Assembly (NCBI RefSeq): GCF_003627215.1
Contig: NZ_CP032678.1
Span: 682,001 to 746,000, forward strand
From: Pseudomonas sp. Leaf58
GTDB taxonomy: Bacteria; Pseudomonadota; Gammaproteobacteria; Pseudomonadales; Pseudomonadaceae
DNA length: 64,000 bases
Direction: 5' to 3'
Shown here: piece by piece, positions 58,462-64,000 of the stretch
Layout: the number at the start of each line of letters is the position of its first letter
Numbering within the stretch: position 1 is the first letter of the stretch
Made by a program: the position numbers and the translations under genes
The notes under the pieces: generated by a model
Database searches by the model: none
What the model was told of the DNA's origin: nothing
What the model saw: the letters and a program-made list of their open reading frames with translations, nothing else

Positions 58462-59535
58462 CTACAGCCCCATGTCGATCGATAGCTGGTTATCCCAGTT
58501 TGCCTCGGACGTGTAATCCAACAACCACCGTGGACGACCATGGTGCTCATACAAAACGTCATTCTCTGCTGAAGTTGCCTGAATGACGTAGGGCATCAGG
58601 AATGGCTGATCGAGCGTATTCAGCAACGCAACCGCCCAGTGCTTTTGATATTCAAGGCCAATGTCACCAATCAGCGCACTGACCACGCTAACAGGGTCGT
58701 TTTCGACGGGGCTCCCTGTCTCAAGAGTTGCAACCCAATCCGCTCCCCGCCCAATCAGTTCCTGGATCAGCTCGTTTTTCAGCGGTGTGATGTCAGCGTA
58801 GCGCCACGCCAAGGCGCACTGTTTCAGGGTTTCTGAGCACAGTGACGTCGGAACGCTACGAAGATGCTGCATTTTCTGGCTGTCACAACCCCAGGCCACT
58901 TGAAGAACGGCTTCGCTGAACGATGCCTGCATCCCAACCCCATCCGGAGACAGCAGGTTTGGCCAGGATGCCAGCACATGGCACATGGGGTTCCTGGGAC
59001 GCTCAAGCAATTCGGTTAATGTCCCAAAATCGCCCGCAAGAGGAATGCCTGGGGTGTTGAAACTCATGTTCTGAAGGTCAAACAACCCCAGCACAACGAT
59101 ATTTTCATCGCGAACAGGCGAAAGGTCGAATTTGGCATGGTGAATGATCTGCCCCTTGCGATGGACGATTAACTCGTAGCTACCCACATGCGTCAAGCCG
59201 CCGCTATTTTTATAAGGCGACGCGACAAACAGCAACTTTGAGGCATAATTGGATAGTTTATCGACACTCAAAATGATGTTGCTTTCGGCGTCGAACGACA
59301 GATCGACTATGGCATCATTCACCAGCTTAAGACCACGGCTATAGGAACCGGTATTGCCGTAGTAGATAACATCCTCTTGGTCTTCGATCTGGCCATCTTC
59401 ATTGAGAAGGTAGCAAGCCAGGTCTACATCAAGGTTCGCCTCAATGGCCAGCGACAGGGTCACCTCACCGACACTCATCTCTTTGCCAAGCAATCCAGCC
59501 GGGCTGACCGTAGGTGATTTCCATTCGATTTTCAT
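58462..59535 (-). CDS. TerD-like stress-protein-domain protein ending MGL
   Basis: A 357-aa protein from the ATG at 59535 (MKIEWKSPTVSPAG); an ATG at 59616 adds poor sequence. The N-terminal domain reads NLDVDLACYLLNEDGQIEDQ, VIYYGNTGSYSRGLKLVNDA, a LFVASPYKNSGG strand and AKFDLSPVRDENIVVLGLF, in the order of TerD/CABP-type domains (tellurite and stress response, calcium-binding). The helical C-terminal half, with ELIGRGADWVATLETGSPVE, is shared with 51282. Ends LSIDMGL. Family TerD proteins are linked to chemical stress and phage inhibition. Confidence 0.7.
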   Translation of the reverse strand: MKIEWKSPTVSPAGLLGKEMSVGEVTLSLAIEANLDVDLACYLLNEDGQIEDQEDVIYYGNTGSYSRGLKLVNDAIVDLSFDAESNIILSVDKLSNYASKLLFVASPYKNSGGLTHVGSYELIVHRKGQIIHHAKFDLSPVRDENIVVLGLFDLQNMSFNTPGIPLAGDFGTLTELLERPRNPMCHVLASWPNLLSPDGVGMQASFSEAVLQVAWGCDSQKMQHLRSVPTSLCSETLKQCALAWRYADITPLKNELIQELIGRGADWVATLETGSPVENDPVSVVSALIGDIGLEYQKHWAVALLNTLDQPFLMPYVIQATSAENDVLYEHHGRPRWLLDYTSEANWDNQLSIDMGL

Positions 59536-59683
59536 TTTTAGGCTGGATCCCGTCGAAGAGCTGCTTAGAACCGTCGTAATTCCAGTATAAATTTTGAAGA
59601 ATGTCAGCAGCAACAAGCGGTTGACTTAATTTGAAATGCCGCGCCAACGCCCACGTTAAATCACTCACAGATCGGTAACGCAC
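59465..59683 (-). CDS. Possible small protein between umuC and the TerD-like gene
   Basis: A 72-aa frame, overlapping umuC at its start and the TerD-like gene at its end. The sequence DLTWALARHFKLSQPLVAAD, then ILQNLYWNYDGSKQLFDG, looks structured. No ribosome-binding site was confirmed. Confidence 0.3.
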   Translation of the reverse strand: MRYRSVSDLTWALARHFKLSQPLVAADILQNLYWNYDGSKQLFDGIQPKNENRMEITYGQPGWIAWQRDECR

Positions 59684-60923
59684 CCCACGCCGTGGTATAG
59701 GCCGGTGACAATAAATCCCTGCGCATCGACCAGGACGGATCCCGCTTCAGGCGAGCCGAGTGTATGGCCTGTTTCCCATACCGCAGATTAATCAGATCCA
59801 TCACGGCGCCCAGCTTGTCACAGGACTCGCTTTGCGGCTCGGCAAACAAATCCGGGGTGAATTCCCCGCGTTGATGCAGATCGCTCAATCTGACCGAGCA
59901 TTTGGCATAGTTGAATCCTGGTCGAAAGATCCTCTCCAGGCCACCCAGGGCAGCCCTGATCAACAACCGTGTGTCGTCCGAAGGATTGCTCAACGACACT
60001 TCTGTCGCGTTGTAGTAGCGCCTGGAGGGGGACTCATGCATGCCTGTCTGAAGGGATACGCCAATACGCTGGCACAGGGATCGCTGGCCCCGAAGCTTTT
60101 CCGCAGCACCCGTGGCGTAGCTAGCGGCGGCTTGGCGCAGCTCATCGAGCGACTGGATGCGCCGACCAAACATGCATGACTTCATGATTTCCTGGCGCGG
60201 CGGGGGGCTGTGGTGCAACTTAAGACACGCTTCACCGCTGAGCTCTCTGGCCGTGCGCTCGACGTTGACGTTGAACATTTTGCGCAGGGATTTGTGATCG
60301 TAGTGGGCCAACTGCCAGGCCGTGTCGATGTTCATCAAGTCCAGCTGGGCGCCAAGCTGGCGGCCAATGCCCCATATCTCACCGATCGGTGCCAGGCGCA
60401 TCAGCTTTTCCTGGCGTTCTGGATCAGTGAGATCCACCACACCTCCGGTGGCGGGCCATGTCTTGGAGGCCCACTGCGCCAGCTTGGCCAGCGTTTTGGT
60501 CGTAGAGATGCCGATGCCAACGGGAAGCCCGACCTCCCGGTAAACCTTCTGCTTCAGGTGTCGCCCAAACACCTCTAGCGACCCCGATATGCCATCCAGA
60601 TCAGCCCAGCTTTCATCGATACTGTAAACTTCCGCGTCGCACACTTCTCCATGGATGACCTGCATGACCCTGGCAGACATATCGGCATACAAGGCATAGT
60701 TGCTTGAAAACACATGCACATTGTGATGTTCAAGAAATGCGCGACGCTGGAAGTATGGCTCCCCCATCTTAAGGCCTAGTTTCTTGGCTTGAGCGTTTCG
60801 CGCAATTATACAGCCATCGTTGTTCGACAAGACAACAGCGGCCTGCCCTTGCAAGTCCGGCCTGAATAACAACTCGCAAGAGACATAAAACGAGTTGACG
60901 TCAATCAACGCAAACCGTTTCAT
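59661..60923 (-). CDS. umuC: UmuC/RulB-like Y-family DNA polymerase
   Basis: A 420-aa protein from the ATG at 60923, which overlaps the UmuD-like stop by 4 bases (ATGA); an ATG at 60971 is inside that gene. Starts MKRFALIDVNSFYVSCE (first catalytic Asp), then NNDGCIIARNAQAKKLGLKM, and SIDESWADLDG (catalytic SIDE). PVGIGISTTKTLAKLAQWAS and the helix-hairpin-helix part, GEIWGIGRQLGAQLDLM, follow. All polymerase residues are intact and the length is normal. It performs error-prone lesion bypass after SOS induction. Confidence 0.93.
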   Translation of the reverse strand: MKRFALIDVNSFYVSCELLFRPDLQGQAAVVLSNNDGCIIARNAQAKKLGLKMGEPYFQRRAFLEHHNVHVFSSNYALYADMSARVMQVIHGEVCDAEVYSIDESWADLDGISGSLEVFGRHLKQKVYREVGLPVGIGISTTKTLAKLAQWASKTWPATGGVVDLTDPERQEKLMRLAPIGEIWGIGRQLGAQLDLMNIDTAWQLAHYDHKSLRKMFNVNVERTARELSGEACLKLHHSPPPRQEIMKSCMFGRRIQSLDELRQAAASYATGAAEKLRGQRSLCQRIGVSLQTGMHESPSRRYYNATEVSLSNPSDDTRLLIRAALGGLERIFRPGFNYAKCSVRLSDLHQRGEFTPDLFAEPQSESCDKLGAVMDLINLRYGKQAIHSARLKRDPSWSMRRDLLSPAYTTAWGALPICE

Positions 60924-61357
60924 AGCACCCTGTGTCGAATATCCCTGAGCACAAAATCGACAACACCCCAAAGTTCAATGGTTTCGGAGTGTTCCAACTG
61001 TGCACGGCGTCCTCGTTTGTCCACAATATACAACTTGAAGGCGCCAGGTTTGCCCTCGGCGAGACAGATCCGGTGCCGGCCATCCACTGCCACGATGGCG
61101 ATACGCCCATCAGACAGTTCTGACTTGCGATTGAGGATCAACATGTCCTTGGCATGCAGACCAAGGCCCGCCAGCGCTTCGCTCTGCAGGCGCCAGGCGA
61201 AGATGTGCGGAGCGCCAATGGCGGTCAGCTCATCCAGGGACAGCTTGGGACATTCATAGTCGGCAGCCGGTGACGCAAAGCCTGTAACCTGCAGCTTTGG
61301 AGCGAGACGTTCGAGGTGATCTATCCGTTTTCCGGGGGTGCTGAAGGCTTCGCTCAT
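60920..61357 (-). CDS. UmuD/RulA homologue lacking the Ser-Lys catalytic dyad
   Basis: A 145-aa protein. The start at 61357 is chosen because the earlier ATG at 61387 lies within the LexA box and -10. GFASPAADYECPKLSLDELT aligns with the GFPSPAADY cleavage region of UmuD. The next aligned blocks are EALAGLGLHAKDMLILNR (DSMIDGGISDGDLLIVD in E. coli UmuD) and IAIVAVDGRHRICLA (IVIAAVDGEFTVKKL). In these, the nucleophile Ser60 is Ala61 and the general base Lys97 is Cys98. It therefore should not cleave itself; it may act like UmuD' or need cleavage in trans. It is SOS-controlled with umuC. Confidence 0.88.
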   Translation of the reverse strand: MSEAFSTPGKRIDHLERLAPKLQVTGFASPAADYECPKLSLDELTAIGAPHIFAWRLQSEALAGLGLHAKDMLILNRKSELSDGRIAIVAVDGRHRICLAEGKPGAFKLYIVDKRGRRAQLEHSETIELWGVVDFVLRDIRHRVL

Positions 61358-61379
61358 GAGCTTGATCTGACTGAAAAGG

Positions 61380-61415
61380 CTGTACATTTATCCAGCCTTC
61401 GAGGTGATCTGTCAA
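61380..61415 (-). promoter_or_regulatory. SOS promoter with LexA box
   Basis: LexA box CTGTACATTTATCCAG at 61380-61395 (CTG-N10-CAG). On the minus strand, -35 TTGACA at 61415-61410, a 17-nt spacer and -10 GATAAA at 61392-61387, so LexA would cover the -10. It ends 22 bases before the chosen umuD start. Confidence 0.88.
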
Positions 61416-61654
61416 GACTGCCAGGTGGCGCCCAGGCGGGCGGCCTTGATTGGGCAAAAGGAAAGGAACGTCGAGTTGTTGAGCGACAAAACGCCGAAAG
61501 GGGTTATGCCAGGAGTTGCAAATGATGAAGCAGTGCAGTCACTTTCAGTGAACAACTTGCTCCCAGCTAAGTTAATTTTGTGGTTTATCAGGCGTCAGAA
61601 AAAGTTTGATTGGCACAGCATGCCCAACTTGAAGTTTTGGCCGGGGTCATAAGT

Positions 61655-62113
61655 TCAAGAGCAACCCAGCGCTATCACTTCACGAGGTTTCGTTACGGAC
61701 ACGGCGCGCTCAAAGTCAAGTCGACCTGGATTAGGGACGTATTTGAAAATACCGTTATGAACATCAAACTTCACTTCGGCCAAATACTCCGTGTTGAAAT
61801 TCTGCACATCACAGAATGCCTCGGCAGCGGCATCCAGACTGGCAAAGCCGATCGACCAGTAGTCGAATGTGTTGGAGCCTGCCTTCCCACCCAGGTTTTG
61901 ATGGCAGCCTATCACCTGATAACGGAAGAGAATATTCTCATCGCTTTTCACCAAAATCGCGTGCGAAGCCCAGCTTTGCCCTTTGGCCTGTTTTCGAGGC
62001 GTTGCACGCAGCACAACAGGCTCTGCACGCGGGTCGTAGCGCTCGATGGCCGCCACCAGGCTACGATCAGCAAGAATTGCTTCAAGCACATCCTCTTTCA
62101 GTAATGGCTTCAC
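61655..62113 (-). CDS. Hypothetical protein
   Basis: A 152-aa protein. N-terminal helix (LKEDVLEAILADRSLVAAIE), then a beta-rich part (SWASHAILVKSDENILFRYQ) and a basic end (ERAVSVTKPREVIALGCS). A terminal CS. The 258-base gap between it and the umu promoter shows no gene. Confidence 0.58.
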   Translation of the reverse strand: MKPLLKEDVLEAILADRSLVAAIERYDPRAEPVVLRATPRKQAKGQSWASHAILVKSDENILFRYQVIGCHQNLGGKAGSNTFDYWSIGFASLDAAAEAFCDVQNFNTEYLAEVKFDVHNGIFKYVPNPGRLDFERAVSVTKPREVIALGCS

Positions 62114-62229
62114 GGCAAAGCTCCGGGCAGTGTTCAGGCAGACTGGCCTATTCTCATTGCATTTTGCATGGCAGTATTTCCAGAGTCAATTTACGTTTAA
62201 CTCGTATTCGTTTGAGGGCGCATTTAATC

Positions 62230-62247
62230 TAGCGGCGATAGCCGCTA
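62230..62247. other. Perfect hairpin in a gene-poor gap
   Basis: TAGCGGC, loop GATA, GCCGCTA. No T-run. It lies between divergent starts at 62113 (minus) and 62466 (plus); nothing else stands out in the 350-base gap. Confidence 0.4.
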
Positions 62248-62465
62248 ACTGAATCAACCCTTTTGCGGTGGCTAGGGATGTTCGAACTCTCGTACTGACC
62301 CGTTGCAGAGGGTTGTCGCACCCTTCAGCGGAAAGATCGCGAGAAGCGCCCTCGCCGAGACCAAAGGTGTCACCGTCTGGCTTGCCAAACCCAGGCCGGC
62401 GAGGTTGTTGTCGCTTGACCATGGCGAGGGTATCCTTTGGGCCTTCACTCCACGACCGACCCGCC

Positions 62466-62816
62466 ATGTCCTTGCCAAAGCCTTCAGAACTCAGCGAAAT
62501 CCTACGGCCCGCAGCACAGCAAGATGCGTTTACCCAGGAACTGCAAGGGCCCGACTATCGTTTCTTGGCGGCCAAGGTTCTCCCCGATGGCACCTACGTC
62601 GGGATTCAGGGGCTGCTAACCACATATGCGATCTGCATTGGCATCACTCCGATGACAGCCTTCCAACGTCGCTACTGCTACTTGCACCTGAGCGACTGTA
62701 TAGAAGCCTACTCCAACCTGAAGCAAGGTGAAGATGTGCCAATCGGGTGGGTCGCCAGGCGTCCGGAAACCCTCGAAGATATCGAGGCGAAGCGGCGACC
62801 GCCTCGCAATCAATGA
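62466..62816 (+). CDS. Small hypothetical protein
   Basis: A 116-aa protein from the ATG at 62466. FLAAKVLPDGTYVGIQGLLT, then YAICIGITPMTAFQRRYCY, and a basic end (DIEAKRRPPRNQ). The upstream part of the frame (from 62268) is not protein-like. Convergent with 62823. Confidence 0.58.
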   Translation: MSLPKPSELSEILRPAAQQDAFTQELQGPDYRFLAAKVLPDGTYVGIQGLLTTYAICIGITPMTAFQRRYCYLHLSDCIEAYSNLKQGEDVPIGWVARRPETLEDIEAKRRPPRNQ

Positions 62817-62822
62817 GGGGAC

Positions 62823-63074
62823 TTACCCCTGGCCCAAGCCAATGTTGCTTTGGGCAACATACCGAAGCAATGTAACCCGGTACTCGTTGAGCGCAGACTT
62901 GATGCGCTCAATCTTCTCGCCGTCTGAGAGCCCCGATGCTGCGATCTCAAAGACCATGTCGGCCACATAATCGGTTGCGACCTCTTCTGCCGGCGCCTGC
63001 ATGTGTCGATTGATCAGATCGAGCGGATTGCTGATCTTGCCGGCATCAAAGCCAGGTACGGTTTTGGGTGTCAT
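62823..63074 (-). CDS. Small helical hypothetical protein
   Basis: An 83-aa protein overlapping the coupling-protein fragment by 4 bases (ATGA), so coupled to it. Helical (NPLDLINRHMQAPAEEVATD, then SDGEKIERIKSALNEYRVTL). Ends IGLGQG. Possibly an accessory factor of the same transfer apparatus, by position only. Confidence 0.62.
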   Translation of the reverse strand: MTPKTVPGFDAGKISNPLDLINRHMQAPAEEVATDYVADMVFEIAASGLSDGEKIERIKSALNEYRVTLLRYVAQSNIGLGQG

Positions 63075-64000
63075 TGCGCTGCTCCATGGGTGATGGCCAG
63101 CGCTACCTGCGAAGCCAGTTCTACGATCGTCGTTTTCTTGCTGGCGCTGCCCTGCAACAGCAGGTTGGCCTGGGGATGGCCGATGGCCAAATGCAGCCCT
63201 GCCAGGTGATCATGCTTCAGCAGCGCTTGCACGGTTTTGACCAATTCCGGGCTGTTCAGCGCGTTGCAGAATGCACTGTCCTTCGTGCCTGCGGCAAAGA
63301 TCAGGTGCCTGATGTCCATGGCGCTGGAGAACGCTTTTGTAAGCGCTAGCCTGAGTGACTCAAGCCCAGGCGGCCCCTCCAGGGGCAGCACCTTGACACA
63401 CGAAAGCAGCAAGTCCGGGTTCTGGACGCCCTTTGGCAGCCGGCTATGAACTTCCTGCAGGAAGGCCTTCGTGGCAATTTCGTCCTGTGGCCCGATCACA
63501 TACCAGCCTTGGGTCGCCGCCTTGAATCGCTCATTGACCCATCGCATGTCGCTCGCTGCATAGAGGCTCGGAATAGCCACGGCAGACAACTCTGAGGGTT
63601 CCAGGTTGAATTCCCCATTGATCGCCGGGTAAGCCGCTTTGTGGATGAAGCAAGTGGCCACCGAGGTTTGATCCAGCAGCCGCTGAGGATCAAGCTCGTG
63701 TGCTCGTACCAGTGCAAGGCTTGCCTCATCGTCCGTGGGCAGCACGATCTTCGTGCGAATTTGTCCGAGCAGGGCTTTGGACTGTGACTCTCCGAGTTTG
63801 TGCTGCAGGGCGCTCAGGGAGCTGGAACCCATCACATTGATCGCCGCGCCGGATCGACTGCCGGAAAACCAGACCAGATCCTCTTTCCGAAGGTACTCGG
63901 CACCCTCATCAGCAACGAAAAAGCTTTTCCATTTGGAGCCTCCGGGGGCTGCGGCGTGTTCAGCCGGAGTCAGTCCCGCCACCATTTGCCGATAAGCCTC
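63071..64000 (-). CDS. TraD/VirD4-like coupling ATPase, C-terminal part (5' end outside window)
   Basis: At least 310 codons; the frame is open to the window edge, so the start is beyond it. KSFFVADEGAEYLRKEDLVW contains a Walker B-like hydrophobic-DE motif. It is followed by the pattern of T4SS coupling proteins and TraD-type ATPases: (F)SGSRSGAAINVMGSSSLSAL, then LGESQSKALLGQIRTKIVLP, with arginine and glutamine-like sensors. The Walker A half would lie upstream. These hexameric ATPases feed DNA into the conjugation channel. The remaining C-terminal domain is unrecognised. Confidence 0.62.
   Translation of the reverse strand, partial: EAYRQMVAGLTPAEHAAAPGGSKWKSFFVADEGAEYLRKEDLVWFSGSRSGAAINVMGSSSLSALQHKLGESQSKALLGQIRTKIVLPTDDEASLALVRAHELDPQRLLDQTSVATCFIHKAAYPAINGEFNLEPSELSAVAIPSLYAASDMRWVNERFKAATQGWYVIGPQDEIATKAFLQEVHSRLPKGVQNPDLLLSCVKVLPLEGPPGLESLRLALTKAFSSAMDIRHLIFAAGTKDSAFCNALNSPELVKTVQALLKHDHLAGLHLAIGHPQANLLLQGSASKKTTIVELASQVALAITHGAAQ

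Noticed and set aside
62186..62467. Minus-strand ORFs upstream of 62466
   Set aside because: Antisense frames without ribosome-binding site; sequence not protein-like.

Overview
The window looks like part of a large Pseudomonas-type megaplasmid, or a plasmid-like integrative element, rather than a chromosome. It holds no complete housekeeping operon. Instead it carries single extra copies of normally chromosomal functions (RuvB, an FtsH-like protease, TrpRS, DsbB, UmuDC), a tRNA array, a cas-less type I-F-like CRISPR array, a Wadjet/MksBEFG-like operon, a RES/Xre toxin-antitoxin pair, and the end of a TraD/VirD4-like coupling ATPase at the right edge. About half of the genes are hypothetical. 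A LexA box of the Pseudomonas/enterobacterial type precedes the umu genes.

Layout. 1-1.5 kb: the 3' part of a Ro60 (TROVE-vWA) gene, followed by its own promoter, six tandem related hairpin modules that resemble a polymeric Y RNA, and a Rho-independent terminator. 1.6-9.6 kb: a ParB-fold-like protein, a methyltransferase-like protein, a metallophosphatase, a secreted fibrinogen-like protein, a membrane AAA+ Zn protease split by a frameshift, and a very short prepilin-like protein. 9.6-18.6 kb: RuvB, two tandem paralogues of about 506 aa, DsbB, a pilin-like protein, and a frameshifted OGFr-like gene. 18.8-22.0 kb: one promoter and leader followed by about 20 tRNA genes, including a tandem Gln-His expansion. 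22.1-29.0 kb: a YqeY-like protein, a DUF900-type lipoprotein hydrolase, RES/Xre, and a TnpB element. 29.5-36.0 kb: the SMC-MksE-MksF-TOPRIM (Wadjet-like) operon, followed by a Fic-fold gene. 37.3-38.7 kb: a SLOG-like gene and the CRISPR array. 38.8-59.5 kb: mostly hypothetical genes, TrpRS, a Nudix hydrolase and TerD-like proteins. 59.7-61.4 kb: UmuC and a UmuD homologue that lacks its catalytic dyad. 61.7-64 kb: hypothetical genes and the coupling-protein fragment.

Two patterns cut across the window. First, 13 otherwise dissimilar proteins, TrpRS among them, end in x-Gly-Leu at the C-terminus (PGL, LGL, IGL, MGL, CGL), two more end in GI, and a second pair ends in DDGFC(I/L). This looks like a shared C-terminal tag. 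Second, many intergenic regions carry TGnTATATTGrC just upstream of a start codon, which suggests a plasmid-wide extended -10 promoter or operator.

Several genes (FtsH-like, OGFr-like, 26964-28528, 57542-57941) are interrupted in a way that the loss of one base would explain, so some may be sequencing indels rather than true decay. Together the accessory genes suggest an element that carries its own translation supplements (tRNAs, TrpRS, YqeY), RNA-quality factors (Ro60), repair (RuvB, UmuDC) and inter-element defence (Wadjet-like operon, CRISPR array, RES/Xre).
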